Shown here piece after piece: positions 1 through 8,590 of a stretch of 64,000 nucleotides of DNA. A model generated the notes under the pieces. It was not told the DNA's origin. It did no database searches and saw nothing but the letters and a program-made list of their open reading frames with translations. The stretch comes from Leptolyngbya sp. Heron Island J (GTDB lineage Bacteria > Cyanobacteriota > Cyanobacteriia > Phormidesmidales > Phormidesmidaceae): the NCBI RefSeq assembly GCF_000482245.1, contig NZ_AWNH01000045.1, positions 1 to 64,000 of the forward strand, given 5' to 3'. Numbering within the stretch: position 1 is the first letter of the stretch; each line of letters starts with the position of its first letter. Position numbers and translations under genes: made by a program.

Positions 1-870
1 GGAATTGACTTAGGACCTATGGTCCGTAAACAGTTTGCCGATGGTGAACTCTATGTGCAAATCCAGGAATCTATCCGTGGGTGTGATGTTTATCTGATTC
101 AACCCACCTGCCGACCGGTCAATGATCATCTCATGGAGTTACTGATCATGATCGATGCCTGCCGACGGGCTTCCGCGCGGCAGATTACAGCCGTGATTCC
201 TTACTATGGCTACGCTCGAGCGGACCGTAAAACCGCTGGGCGTGAATCGATTACGGCTAAATTGGTCGCTAATCTAATCACCAAAGCCGGGGCTAGCAGA
301 GTACTAGCGATGGATTTACATTCATCGCAGATTCAAGGGTATTTTGATATTCCCTGTGACCACATCTACGGGGCTCCCGTACTCGTTGATTATCTCGCCA
401 GTAAGCGGCTAAGCGACCTGGTTGTCGTCTCTCCCGATGTTGGTGGAGTCGCACGAGCACGCGCCATTGCTAAACGCCTCAATGATGCACCTTTGGCCAT
501 TATTGATAAACGTCGGCAGGCTCACAACGTTGCTGAGGTGATGAATCTGATTGGGGATGTCAACGGCAAAACCGCTGTATTAGTCGATGACATGATTGAT
601 ACAGGCGGTACCATTTCTGAAGGAGCTCGATTGCTCCGGGCACAAGGAGCCCGACAAGTATATGCCTGTGCCACCCATGCCGTATTCTCTCCACCCGCCG
701 TTGAACGGCTATCCAGCGGTGTCTTTGAAGAGGTGATTGTCACCAATACGATTCCTGTGCCATCAGAGCATCAGTTTGCCCAGCTCACCACCCTAACCAT
801 TGCCAATTTACTCGGCGAAACTATCTGGCGCATTCATGAAGAAAGCTCCGTCAGCAGCATGTTTCGATAA
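1..870 (+). CDS. prs: Ribose-phosphate pyrophosphokinase (PRPP synthetase), 5' end cut by the window
   Basis: Makes 5-phosphoribosyl-1-pyrophosphate from ribose 5-phosphate and ATP in the cytoplasm, feeding purine, pyrimidine, His and Trp synthesis. The frame is open from base 1 (Gly-Ile-Asp-Leu-Gly-Pro before the first ATG at 19), so that ATG is internal and the N-terminal part lies outside the window. Visible family motifs are FADGELYVQI near the start, the YYGYARADRK catalytic flexible-loop region, DLHSSQIQGYF, and the PRPP-binding loop VLVDDMIDTGGT. The visible 289 codons fit the roughly 310-330 residues of the family. A hairpin terminator follows directly. Confidence 0.97.
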   Translation, partial: GIDLGPMVRKQFADGELYVQIQESIRGCDVYLIQPTCRPVNDHLMELLIMIDACRRASARQITAVIPYYGYARADRKTAGRESITAKLVANLITKAGASRVLAMDLHSSQIQGYFDIPCDHIYGAPVLVDYLASKRLSDLVVVSPDVGGVARARAIAKRLNDAPLAIIDKRRQAHNVAEVMNLIGDVNGKTAVLVDDMIDTGGTISEGARLLRAQGARQVYACATHAVFSPPAVERLSSGVFEEVIVTNTIPVPSEHQFAQLTTLTIANLLGETIWRIHEESSVSSMFR

Positions 871-905
871 AGTGTAAAAATCGATATTGATAATAATTAG
901 TGTGT

Positions 906-938
906 AAGGGAGAGGTTTACTTAGACTTCTCCTTTTTT
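906..938 (+). terminator. Rho-independent terminator of prs
   Basis: A stem AAGGGAGAGG / CTTCTCCTTT (ten pairs including G-U pairs) with a short AT-rich loop ends in a run of six T, 36 bases after the prs stop codon. Confidence 0.75.
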
Positions 939-1050
939 GCTAATTACTTATATCTGTAAGTAGCTGATGAAGGCTGGCAATCTTTCTCTATCTCCGGAAA
1001 CTTTAGGATGACGTCGATGGACTGTGTAAGTAAGTTGCCGCTTAGAATCC

Positions 1051-1854
1051 ATGGTTAAAAGCACATCTATTATTCAATTGGTTAGTGCTCTGCTGGCTAT
1101 AGGTATCTTTAGTCCTAGCCTTGTTCAAACGCAATTAGAGCGTGCTACGTTCGCTGTGTCTGGGTCTATTGCCCAGATAGAGTCATTGAAGGCTGGGCTG
1201 CCTTCCCTTGACCAGCAACTGATTGAGGCCGTCCACAGTGGCGACATACAACAGGCAGAACGTGTACTCAAGCGGGGCGCTAGCGTAGATGCTGGCAATC
1301 GCTATGTGGGCTATCCGATAGCGATCGCAACTGAGCATGGCAATCGCGCTATGGTCCAGCTGCTAGTGGCCAATGGCGCAGACGTGGATGTGGTCAGTGC
1401 CGGGGGACAAACGCCTCTAGGCAGGGCCGTTGATATGGGTAATCTAGATCTGGTGCGCATCTTAATCAATGCGGATGCTTCGCCTGACCGTCGCACTAAC
1501 TATGGTGTGCCGCTGCTTTACCGTGCAACTGAGATGGGCAATCTCGAGATTGTGAGACTGTTGCTACGGGGTGGAGCCAATCCCAATGCCCAGGTTGCTG
1601 GTACCACGTCGCTCTATAAAGCTGTAGAAATGGGCAATGTAGCGATTACTCAGCTATTGCTGGAGAGCGATGCCAATCCTGACCAAGCAACACCCTTATA
1701 TCGGGCAGTAGAAGTTGGCAATGCCGATCTGGTCAGATTGTTGTTAAACCATGGGGCAAATCCCCAAATCAGTGAACGGGGAGTAAGTGTCCTAAGTTTG
1801 GCTCAATCCCAAGGAAACCGTGCGATCGCAACCATGTTACGACAGGCTATGTAG
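1051..1854 (+). CDS. Ankyrin-repeat protein, probably exported
   Basis: A 267-residue protein with a hydrophobic N-terminus (about residues 7-26) that looks like a signal peptide or anchor, followed from about residue 55 by six to seven ankyrin repeats of 31-33 residues. The repeats carry the usual G-(N/D)-x-x-(I/L)-(V/A)-x-x-L-L-x-x-G-A-(N/D) pattern, for example in GNLEIVRLLLRGGANPN. Ankyrin repeats bind protein partners; no enzymatic domain is present, so the partner and role cannot be read from sequence. Its 3' end overlaps the converging NUDIX gene by eight bases. Confidence 0.85.
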   Translation: MVKSTSIIQLVSALLAIGIFSPSLVQTQLERATFAVSGSIAQIESLKAGLPSLDQQLIEAVHSGDIQQAERVLKRGASVDAGNRYVGYPIAIATEHGNRAMVQLLVANGADVDVVSAGGQTPLGRAVDMGNLDLVRILINADASPDRRTNYGVPLLYRATEMGNLEIVRLLLRGGANPNAQVAGTTSLYKAVEMGNVAITQLLLESDANPDQATPLYRAVEVGNADLVRLLLNHGANPQISERGVSVLSLAQSQGNRAIATMLRQAM

Positions 1855-2302
1855 CGTTTTTATCCCATGAAGCATGCACATAGGGATGGCAGGTTTTAGG
1901 TACTAAATTAAGGCCCTCTGGCCTAATTTGCTCTATGGGTATCCAAATCGCGTTGTGTTTGTCCTTACCTTCCAGTAGGGTATAGACTTTGTTCACATCG
2001 TAGAATCCTTGATCCACAAAATCGCAGCGAAAAAGCTGGATCAGCTCATGCCCTGATTTGCCATGGCAGGTAAAGATATTTTCCAGACACGCTAAATACT
2101 CAACATTTGTAAGGTCTGCCTGGAGTTCTTCTTGAAATTCACGTTTTAGAGCATCAATGCTCGATTCACCAAAATCAATGCCACCTCCTGGAAAACGATA
2201 AAATACCTCTCCGCTAGCTGAGTCATTGCCTTGACTCACAAAAACATGCCCCTGGTGCTCAATCAAACCGAGGGCGATGGGTCGAATACGTTGTTTTCCC
2301 AT
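1847..2302 (-). CDS. NUDIX hydrolase
   Basis: A 151-residue NUDIX-fold pyrophosphohydrolase; such enzymes cleave nucleoside diphosphates linked to another group. The NUDIX box G-x5-E-x7-R-E-U-x-E-E is visible around residues 40-62 (GGIDFGE ... REFQEEL), so the metal-binding glutamates are present; the late Gly of the consensus is Gln here. Substrate cannot be predicted from the box alone. It is probably transcribed alone, since a hairpin separates it from ycf23 upstream. Confidence 0.88.
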   Translation of the reverse strand: MGKQRIRPIALGLIEHQGHVFVSQGNDSASGEVFYRFPGGGIDFGESSIDALKREFQEELQADLTNVEYLACLENIFTCHGKSGHELIQLFRCDFVDQGFYDVNKVYTLLEGKDKHNAIWIPIEQIRPEGLNLVPKTCHPYVHASWDKNAT

Positions 2303-2333
2303 AGTCTCTCCCTACTCATTAGGGTAAAACCCA

Positions 2334-2371
2334 AGACCAGAAAGATGATTATGGCTAACCTTTCTGGTCTC
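2334..2371 (-). terminator. Hairpin downstream of ycf23, probable terminator
   Basis: A perfect 11-bp inverted repeat AGACCAGAAAG / CTTTCTGGTCT with a 14-base loop sits just after the ycf23 stop. On the minus strand it is followed by TGGGTTTT, a short T tract, so it probably ends the adk-ycf23 transcript. Confidence 0.6.
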
Positions 2372-2381
2372 AAGCAGACAC

Positions 2382-3131
2382 TTATACGTTTGCAGTGAAA
2401 CGCGTCACCGTATGCAGCGCCTCTCGGAGGCTACGGACAGCCGCAACCATGGCAACTTCGTTGTTTAGTTTATTGACAGCAGACCCGACACCCACGCCAG
2501 CAGCACCCGCTGCGATCGCCATCGGCGCAGTCACATCCGAAATCCCTGATGCACAGAGAACAGGCATAGGCACAGCTCGCGAAATAGCATGGGCCGCCGC
2601 TAATGTCGGCGTCGCTTTTTCAATCAAACCAACAGTTCCAGGATGAGCAGGTTGGCTACTAACGCCTCCCTCAGTTTGAATGATGTCGGCCCCCGCTACG
2701 ACCAAGTTTTCGGCCAATTGCACTTGTTCATCCAGGGGTAAAGTATGGGGCACAGTGACCGATAGAGTGATGTGGGGTAAAAGCTCACGGGTTTGCTGCG
2801 TGAGGGTCAACACATCAGCAGCTGTAAACGTCAGCCCCTGGGCGTAGAACATATCAAAGTTCCCAATTTCGATCAGGTTGGCACCTGCCGCAACAGGAGC
2901 GAGAAACGCTTTGGGATCGATGGCTGAAACACATACAGGCAGACTAATTTGCTGACTGACCTGCCGAACCAGATCGGCATCTGCGGCAATATCAACAAAC
3001 GTGGCACCTCCTTGCTGAGCGGCTTTAGCCACGGCCAAAACATTAGCTGTATCAAAATTGGTCAAACCGCTAATAATCTTAAGTGCATGGCCTTGGGCAA
3101 ATGCAGTCTGGAGGTTGGGGTGGATAGTCAT
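2382..3131 (-). CDS. ycf23: Ycf23 / DUF561 family protein
   Basis: A 249-residue protein of the DUF561 (Ycf23) family, conserved in cyanobacteria and some algal plastids; its function is unproven. The sequence looks like a TIM barrel of the phosphate-binding type: alternating strands and helices, a Gly-rich segment AAGAAGVGVGSAVN near residues 207-220, and LKIISGLTNFD near the start. It follows adk by 81 bases on the same strand and probably forms an operon with it. The family call is by recognition of the sequence pattern. Confidence 0.82.
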   Translation of the reverse strand: MTIHPNLQTAFAQGHALKIISGLTNFDTANVLAVAKAAQQGGATFVDIAADADLVRQVSQQISLPVCVSAIDPKAFLAPVAAGANLIEIGNFDMFYAQGLTFTAADVLTLTQQTRELLPHITLSVTVPHTLPLDEQVQLAENLVVAGADIIQTEGGVSSQPAHPGTVGLIEKATPTLAAAHAISRAVPMPVLCASGISDVTAPMAIAAGAAGVGVGSAVNKLNNEVAMVAAVRSLREALHTVTRFTANV

Positions 3132-3212
3132 AGGTCTTTTTCAGACAAGATCGATTCAGGGCTATTGTGCCAGAGGTTGGGCCAGACAATGGTAAAGAAT
3201 CGATCTAATGAA

Positions 3213-3761
3213 CTAGCGAAGCCTGGCCAAGATATCCCGTTTGACATCGTCGGGTGGCTGATTGCCATCAATCCGCAAAAGTCGTTGCCGATACTCGTAA
3301 TATTCGAGCATAGGAATCGTGGTCTCAGCTAAAGTCTCAATGCGACGACGCAGAGCTTCAGGATTGTCATCGATCTCAGCTCGATACTCAGAACGTTCAA
3401 TCAGACTATGGGCAGGCACTTCTAGCCAAACAGCATAGTTAACTTGAGTATTGAAACTCTCTAAAAAAAAGTCGAGCTCTTCAGCTTGAAAAGCTGTACG
3501 GGGATATCCATCCAAAACCCAACCGTTGGTAGCATCCGGCTGCTGTAACCGCTCTTTAATAAAATTAATCATCAGGTTATCGGACACCAATTCCCCTTTG
3601 GCCAGAGATTCTGCAACTTCCTGACCGAGTTGTGTGTCAGCGGCGATTTCTGCCCGTAGCACATCCCCGGTCGAAATCCAGGGAATAGCAAAATGTTCGC
3701 CGAGTTTCTGAGATTGCGTCCCTTTACCCGATCCTGGTCCCCCCAAGATGATTAGTCGCAT
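3213..3761 (-). CDS. adk: Adenylate kinase
   Basis: Interconverts ATP + AMP and 2 ADP in the cytoplasm. The P-loop GGPGSGKGTQ lies at residues 7-16, the AMP-binding STGDVLR at about 31-37, and WVLDGYPRTAFQAE at about 81-94. At 182 residues it is the short-lid form: the Cys-containing LID insertion of long adenylate kinases is absent. ATG start. Followed by ycf23 in the same direction. Confidence 0.95.
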   Translation of the reverse strand: MRLIILGGPGSGKGTQSQKLGEHFAIPWISTGDVLRAEIAADTQLGQEVAESLAKGELVSDNLMINFIKERLQQPDATNGWVLDGYPRTAFQAEELDFFLESFNTQVNYAVWLEVPAHSLIERSEYRAEIDDNPEALRRRIETLAETTIPMLEYYEYRQRLLRIDGNQPPDDVKRDILARLR

Positions 3762-3910
3762 AGCTAATGTCCTTTCTCTTGCTCTGCGTCTACCGTAGTC
3801 CGTTTTCTAAAGAAAATTACGATTAGTTCAGATGATTTTTACCTGGATGATTGAAGCAAGCCTGGCTGACATAGTAGACTGGTAGACCGTGTAAACATAA
3901 ACACAAAATC

Positions 3911-4108
3911 ATGCCCAAGCTTAAGACTCGCCGGGCCGCTGCTAAGCGCTTTCGCCGTAGTGGAAGCGGTAAAATCATGCGTCGTAAGGCGTTTAAAAAC
4001 CATTTGCTGCAGCACAAGTCAACTTCTCGCAAGAGCCGTTTATCTAAGAAAGCGGTAGTCGTAGATGCTGACGTTCCCAACATCGAAGGAATGATGCCCT
4101 ATTTGTAG
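3911..4108 (+). CDS. rpmI: 50S ribosomal protein bL35
   Basis: A 65-residue, very basic protein beginning [14 protein letters not shown] and containing the bL35 signature [16 protein letters not shown]. It belongs to the large ribosomal subunit. It lies 63 bases before rplT, the usual pairing; infC, which often precedes the pair in other bacteria, is not here. The 130 bases between adk and rpmI must contain the promoter and any L20-responsive leader, but no leader structure was established. Confidence 0.97.
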   Translation: MPKLKTRRAAAKRFRRSGSGKIMRRKAFKNHLLQHKSTSRKSRLSKKAVVVDADVPNIEGMMPYL

Positions 4109-4171
4109 AGGGTTTGACGTTCTTCCGAACGTCTGTACATGTTCAATAGTTTCTCAAATTAACGACCTAAT

Positions 4172-4525
4172 ATGGCACGTGTAAAACGCGGCAATGTAGC
4201 TCGCAAGCGCCGCAAGAAAATTCTCAAGCTTGCGAAGGGATATCGGGGAGCCCATTCTAAACTCTTCCGCACAGCTAACCAGCAGGTGATGAAGGCCCTG
4301 CGGTATGCTTATCGCGATCGTCGAAACAAAAAGCGTGATTTTCGTCGGTTGTGGATTACTCGTATTAATGCGGCGGCTCGTCTCAACGGCACTACCTACA
4401 GCCGTTTAATTGGCGATTTGAAGTCTGCAAATATTCAGATTAACCGTAAGATGCTGGCTCAAATGGCGGTTCTAGACCCCGACACCTTTACAAAGGTAGT
4501 TGAGCTAGCGGGCAAGAAAGGCTAA
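4172..4525 (+). CDS. rplT: 50S ribosomal protein bL20
   Basis: A 117-residue basic protein with the full bL20 pattern: [16 protein letters not shown] at the N-terminus, [18 protein letters not shown], and [14 protein letters not shown]. It binds 23S rRNA early in large-subunit assembly; in several bacteria it also represses its own operon. It is downstream of rpmI and only 9 bases upstream of the solute-binding protein gene, so read-through into that gene is likely. Confidence 0.97.
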   Translation: MARVKRGNVARKRRKKILKLAKGYRGAHSKLFRTANQQVMKALRYAYRDRRNKKRDFRRLWITRINAAARLNGTTYSRLIGDLKSANIQINRKMLAQMAVLDPDTFTKVVELAGKKG

Positions 4526-4534
4526 TATCGCCGC

Positions 4535-5317
4535 ATGTGGCGACTTATTGGGCGGTATTTGCTGGGTATAAGTTTACTTTTGGGGGCGCAGGTGACTGTG
4601 CCCCCAATTGTTGCATCTGCTGAATTAGCTGAGATTGAGTCACGCGGTCGGTTGATCATTGCAGTTAAGGACAATCGGTTTCCGCTAGGATATCGCGATG
4701 TCACGGGCGAGCTAAATGGGTTTGAAATTGATATTGCCCGCCGTCTAGCTCTTGATTTGCTAGGTGATGAAACAGCATTAGAATTGCGACCAGTAAGTAA
4801 TTTGGATCGGATTAATGAAGTCGTTGATGGTGAAGTGGATATTGCGATCGCAGCCATCACCGTGACCGCCCAACGGCAGCGAATTGCTAGCTTTAGTGAG
4901 CCTTACTACTTAGACGGCACCGGGTTTATTACCACCTCGCCCCAAATCAATACCCTTGACGAACTTGCTCTGAGTCGTCTGGCTGTTCTGGCCGATTCCA
5001 GCACATTGGCCCATTTGCGCTATCGGCTCCCCAATGCAACGCTAGTGCCCGTATCGTCCTATCAGCAAGCCGTCACTGCATTAGACAGTGGTCGGGTAGA
5101 TGCGTTTGCTGGCGATGTATCGTTGTTGACGGGATGGCAGCAACAGGACAGTCATTATCGACTGCTAGATGCCATCATTTCAGTAGAACCAGTTGCGATC
5201 GCAATTCCCAAAGGCACTCAATACAACGATTTACGTAGAGCCATTAACGCGGCCATTCGGCAGTGGGATGACGAAGGTTGGTTACAAGATCGAGCTACCT
5301 ATTGGGGGTTACCGTAG
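4535..5317 (+). CDS. Amino-acid-type ABC transporter substrate-binding protein (SBP family 3)
   Basis: A 260-residue periplasmic binding protein. Residues 1-29 form a signal peptide ending near VASA. The mature part shows family 3 motifs: RGRLIIAVKDNRFPLGYRD, LNGFEIDIARRLA, DIAIAAITVTAQRQRIASFSEPYY and, later, VDAFAGDVSLL. Ligand and partner permease are unknown; no permease or ATPase gene is adjacent. It directly follows rplT, an arrangement possibly due only to shared transcription. Confidence 0.88.
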   Translation: MWRLIGRYLLGISLLLGAQVTVPPIVASAELAEIESRGRLIIAVKDNRFPLGYRDVTGELNGFEIDIARRLALDLLGDETALELRPVSNLDRINEVVDGEVDIAIAAITVTAQRQRIASFSEPYYLDGTGFITTSPQINTLDELALSRLAVLADSSTLAHLRYRLPNATLVPVSSYQQAVTALDSGRVDAFAGDVSLLTGWQQQDSHYRLLDAIISVEPVAIAIPKGTQYNDLRRAINAAIRQWDDEGWLQDRATYWGLP

Positions 5318-5368
5318 CTACCATGGGAGAATAAAGCTACCGTACGCACTAATCGATTGAGCGAGTTC

Positions 5369-5911
5369 ATGGAAAATAGCACCCTATTTTTGACATACCT
5401 GGGCATTCTTATCGCCCTACTGGGGCTTTCAGCCTTTTTTATCATTCGCCAGGTATTTAAGACTCGCCGTATTGAGAGCACCCTTGGTCGTTTACAAAAG
5501 AAGCTCACCAAAGAAAAAGGTACCGCTCAGGAATATTACGAGCTAGGCAGTCTACTGCTAGATAAAAAGCTCTTTTCCCAGTCGGCTTTATACCTGCAGC
5601 AGGCCCTAAAAGCGATGACAGACGAGGAAGAAACTGAAAACGCTCCGCTCATTTATAACGCGCTAGGGTATGCCTACTTTGCTCAAGGGCAATTTGACTT
5701 AGCCATTCGTCAGTACAAGGCAGCTTTAAAAATTGCCCCGGGCTATGTGACTGCCCTAAATAACTTAGGGCACAGCTATGAGAAAAAACAGCTAACCGTG
5801 CAAGCGCTCGAAAGCTACGATCAGGCCCTTAAGATTGAGCCAGATAATGCAACAGCCAAACGTCGAGCACAGTCCTTACGTAAGCGCGTTGCTATCCCCA
5901 TGAAGCAGTAG
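5369..5911 (+). CDS. ycf37: Ycf37-like TPR protein (photosystem I assembly/stability)
   Basis: A 180-residue protein with one N-terminal membrane span (about residues 7-27), a basic stretch RQVFKTRRIESTLGRLQKK, and then about three tetratricopeptide repeats. The segment KEKGTAQEYYELGSLLLDKK matches cyanobacterial Ycf37 as I know it. In Synechocystis, Ycf37 supports assembly or stability of trimeric photosystem I. I chose the ATG at 5369 rather than the in-frame TTG at 5357 because the protein family begins near MENS. A perfect hairpin lies 30 bases downstream. Confidence 0.85.
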   Translation: MENSTLFLTYLGILIALLGLSAFFIIRQVFKTRRIESTLGRLQKKLTKEKGTAQEYYELGSLLLDKKLFSQSALYLQQALKAMTDEEETENAPLIYNALGYAYFAQGQFDLAIRQYKAALKIAPGYVTALNNLGHSYEKKQLTVQALESYDQALKIEPDNATAKRRAQSLRKRVAIPMKQ

Positions 5912-5940
5912 GGCTTAAAGCGATTTACAGATCACAAGAT

Positions 5941-5977
5941 GAGGTCATATCGTTACACGTATCACCGATATGACCTC
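5941..5977. terminator. Perfect 12-bp inverted repeat between convergent ycf37 and PTPS genes
   Basis: GAGGTCATATCG and CGATATGACCTC form a perfect 12-bp stem with a 13-base loop. It lies between two converging genes and could terminate transcription in both directions, though neither side has a long T run. Confidence 0.5.
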
Positions 5978-6104
5978 AATTATTTAAGCGCAATCTAGAC
6001 TCAGCGAACTGTCTATGAGCGCTGAGATTATGACAATACTGGGTGGCTCAAAGCAGCATTAACCTCCCTTAAGATACGGTCGTCATGCAAATAACAAAGC
6101 TGCC

Positions 6105-6992
6105 CTAGACCGCAGCTAACTCAGGTGTTCCCACAGATTGTGTAGCGGCAGGCTCCATCACCTCCTCGCAATAAACTTCAGCCGAGTTATTAGGACTCTC
6201 AATCAGCTTCACTTTATGTAAGCTGGCACCAATCTCTTTAATCGGCTCACGCAGCAAATCACGGATATGTACCGCAATATTTTCAGCCGTGGGCACTACC
6301 TCAGCAAAGTAAGGAATATCTTTGTTCAAAAATGTGTGATCAAAGGGCTTTACAACATGAGTGTTGACCGCATTCTGGAACTCCACCAGGTCAGCAATCA
6401 TACCCGTACGAGGGTCCATTTCACCCTTGATAGTGACTTCTAGATGATAATTATGACCATGGCCATTGACACGAGCACAGAGGCCATAAGTTTCACTGTT
6501 TTGCTCCAGCGTCAGATGGGGCAAAGCCAAGCGGTGAGCAGCACTGAAATGGGTGGAGATGGTTAAATAAGCTTCCATGGCGTTTCCTTGATAGTCAGCC
6601 CAAAGGGTAGAGGTTTCAAATAGCTGAACGTTGGTAATGGGTAAGTGGGGCGCAAGCCGCTGCCAAATCACACGAGCAATGTTCTCTGTGGTCGACAGCC
6701 CTGCCTCAGGTCGATCAATCTGAAATTCGGGCCAGACGTCATTTAAGTAGGAAAAATCCAACTGGCTAGTAACTTCACGCTTAATCACTTTTTTGACATC
6801 AGACAAATTGAGCACCATGCCGTATTCGTCTAAATCTCCTTCCATAGAGACGAATAACTCATAGTTATGACCATGACCTGGAGCACGGGTACATAGTCCA
6901 AATTGGGCCTGATTTTCAGCGTCACTCAGCTCAGGCAGCCAGTATCGATGGCTGGCGGAAAACTGAGCCCGACGGTTAATGGTGCATTTCAT
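6105..6992 (-). CDS. Tandem-domain 6-pyruvoyl-tetrahydropterin synthase family protein
   Basis: Two PTPS/QueD-fold domains in one 295-residue chain (about residues 1-140 and 141-280). Each has the zinc-site histidines and the active Cys: H15, C34, H40, H42 and H153, C172, H178, H180. In both domains the motif is Cys-x5-His-Gly-His, the spacing described for PTPS-II enzymes of tetrahydrobiopterin-type synthesis, whereas QueD of queuosine synthesis has Cys-x3-His-Gly-His. This favours a pterin (for example cyanopterin or biopterin glycoside) role over queuosine. I chose the ATG at 6992 over an upstream TTG at 7004. A Glu in FETST is also conserved. Confidence 0.85.
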   Translation of the reverse strand: MKCTINRRAQFSASHRYWLPELSDAENQAQFGLCTRAPGHGHNYELFVSMEGDLDEYGMVLNLSDVKKVIKREVTSQLDFSYLNDVWPEFQIDRPEAGLSTTENIARVIWQRLAPHLPITNVQLFETSTLWADYQGNAMEAYLTISTHFSAAHRLALPHLTLEQNSETYGLCARVNGHGHNYHLEVTIKGEMDPRTGMIADLVEFQNAVNTHVVKPFDHTFLNKDIPYFAEVVPTAENIAVHIRDLLREPIKEIGASLHKVKLIESPNNSAEVYCEEVMEPAATQSVGTPELAAV

Positions 6993-7456
6993 AGCAATAC
7001 CCAAAACTGCAAATATTAATTTTTGCTAAGTTCTTTTCTCTAAGCATAGACCATTGGCAGAGAAATAATGGTCTCAAGCATAGCTAAATCTGCTGAGAAC
7101 AAGCCTGGCTAATAACAGGATAGCTTGGGTACAAACTCCGTAGGAGAAGCAGGAGCGCCACAAAAAAGTCATGAAGTTTTGACACAATTTTTAGAATCAA
7201 AAATACACAAAGCTGTAAAGCCTTGATAAGCCTGCTGTTCAGGATTTTCAATCAAAAATATCAGGAGTTGCTAATCTAAGCTGAAAACGGTAAAAATAGA
7301 TACAGAACATATCCTCGTTCATCTCCAAGAATTCGTCCCTTGGTCGACGATGAGACGGAAGTAGGGGGTCCTGTACAGCTATTGTCCCATAGGTTGTATT
7401 GGTCTGCCCGAAGGAACGCACTAATACCAGTGCTTATTCAGGAGGAGATCACTCTG
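6993..7456. other. Divergent intergenic region, no gene
   Basis: It separates the PTPS gene from the DUF4278 gene and must hold both promoters. A TTGACA hexamer is at 7179-7184 but the segment 17 bases downstream matches the -10 consensus poorly. No RNA gene or strong inverted repeat was seen. Confidence 0.4.
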
Positions 7457-7879
7457 ATGAAACTTACTTATCGTGGTGTTGAATATGACCACAACCCGCC
7501 TATGTTAGAGGTTTCTGAAAGCGATATTCTTTGCAAGTATCGTGGTCGCACTCATCACTATAACTATGTGCGCCACATGCCTTTCCCACAGCCTCAAGTG
7601 GCGTTAACCTATCGCGGTGCCACCTATCAAACTAATCGTCATGGTGAGCGTCAGACTGTTGCTCAGGCTGAACCAAAGTCAGTATTTTCAGCGTTTCAAC
7701 GTAAGCTCGCTGAGCTCACCCCATTAATGGATGAGCGTCGCCAATTACTGCGTGAAGCAGCTCGCAGTCATAGTGAAAGTATTCAACGTTCGTTGGAGCA
7801 TCGAATTGCAGTTGCTCGTGAGCAAGGAAATGCAAGTTTGTTGCAGCAATTAGAAGATGAACTGCGTCAGATGGCCTAG
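7457..7879 (+). CDS. DUF4278 domain protein
   Basis: A 140-residue protein starting MKLTYRGVEYDHNPP, the DUF4278 pattern, with a second LTYRGATYQTN copy at about residues 49-59. The C-terminal half is charged and helical, probably a coiled coil. DUF4278 is a cyanobacterial family without an assigned function. The start is fixed by a strong GGAGGAG ribosome-binding site at 7441-7447, ten bases before this ATG; the upstream in-frame GTG or TTG-type extension is therefore rejected. A strong terminator follows. Confidence 0.85.
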   Translation: MKLTYRGVEYDHNPPMLEVSESDILCKYRGRTHHYNYVRHMPFPQPQVALTYRGATYQTNRHGERQTVAQAEPKSVFSAFQRKLAELTPLMDERRQLLREAARSHSESIQRSLEHRIAVAREQGNASLLQQLEDELRQMA

Positions 7880-7928
7880 GGTGCCAGCTTTACGCCTGAT
7901 TTCTCTGATTCGTGGCTAGAATGATTTG

Positions 7929-7957
7929 AGGAGGAGCTGATAAAGTTCCTCCTTTTT
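7929..7957 (+). terminator. Rho-independent terminator of the DUF4278 gene
   Basis: AGGAGGAGCT and AGTTCCTCCT pair over ten positions (one G-U) around a five-base loop GATAA, followed by five T. Confidence 0.85.
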
Positions 7958-8031
7958 GTTTTTCCCCATGATGTTTCACAATAAGTTTGGTTTGATTATT
8001 CAGACCACAACTTATTTTTTCGAAGGGTGTT

Positions 8032-8475
8032 ATGGGGCTATTTGATAAGGTGTTTGACCCGTCGCCAGAGTCGCTACCCTTAAGTCCAGCAGAAGCGCTG
8101 GCAGCGATTTGTTTAGTTGCGATCGCAGCAGATGGCTATCTCTCCGATCAAGAAGGCCGAGAAATGGACATGCTTCTTAGTCGTATGCGTCTTTTCAAAA
8201 GTTACTCCATAGAGATGGTCAACCGAATGAAAGACGAACTACTACAGCAGCTGCAGCAGCATGGTCCTGGTCGTCTCGTAGAAGCTGCTAATGCTGTCCT
8301 TCCTGCTGAATTAAAACCAACAGCCTTTGCCCTAGCAACCGACTTGGTCTTAGCCGATGGTAGTGTTACGCCTCAAGAACAAGCTTTTTTGGATGATCTC
8401 TACCGTATTCTTGAAATTCCCAGCGATCGAGCTCTGGCCATTGTTGAAGTCATGACAATTAAAAATCGAGGTTAA
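8032..8475 (+). CDS. TerB-like (tellurite-resistance/Dj1A-fold) protein
   Basis: A 147-residue, mostly helical, acidic protein. Two related halves are visible: LSPAEALAAICLVAIAADGYLSDQEGREMDMLL at the N-terminus and FALATDLVLADGSVTPQEQAFLDDL near residues 105-129, each with the (A/L)-D-G-x-(L/V) loop typical of the TerB fold. Such proteins are common in cyanobacteria and probably bind metals or act as adaptors; tellurite resistance itself is not implied. Probably a single-gene unit bounded by the upstream terminator. Confidence 0.8.
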   Translation: MGLFDKVFDPSPESLPLSPAEALAAICLVAIAADGYLSDQEGREMDMLLSRMRLFKSYSIEMVNRMKDELLQQLQQHGPGRLVEAANAVLPAELKPTAFALATDLVLADGSVTPQEQAFLDDLYRILEIPSDRALAIVEVMTIKNRG

Positions 8476-8590
8476 TGTAACTTTGTGTCCACAGCCTTTG
8501 CTTCGTTCGGTAAAGCCTGGCCCTCATTCTCTGACAAATACGAGATAATAAACTTTGCATAGTTCCAACCGAATCCACCATTAACATTCT

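Noticed and set aside
8476-8590. Possible Zur site upstream of the CobW-type gene
   Set aside because: GAGATAATAAACTT resembles half of a Zur-like site but the second half is missing.
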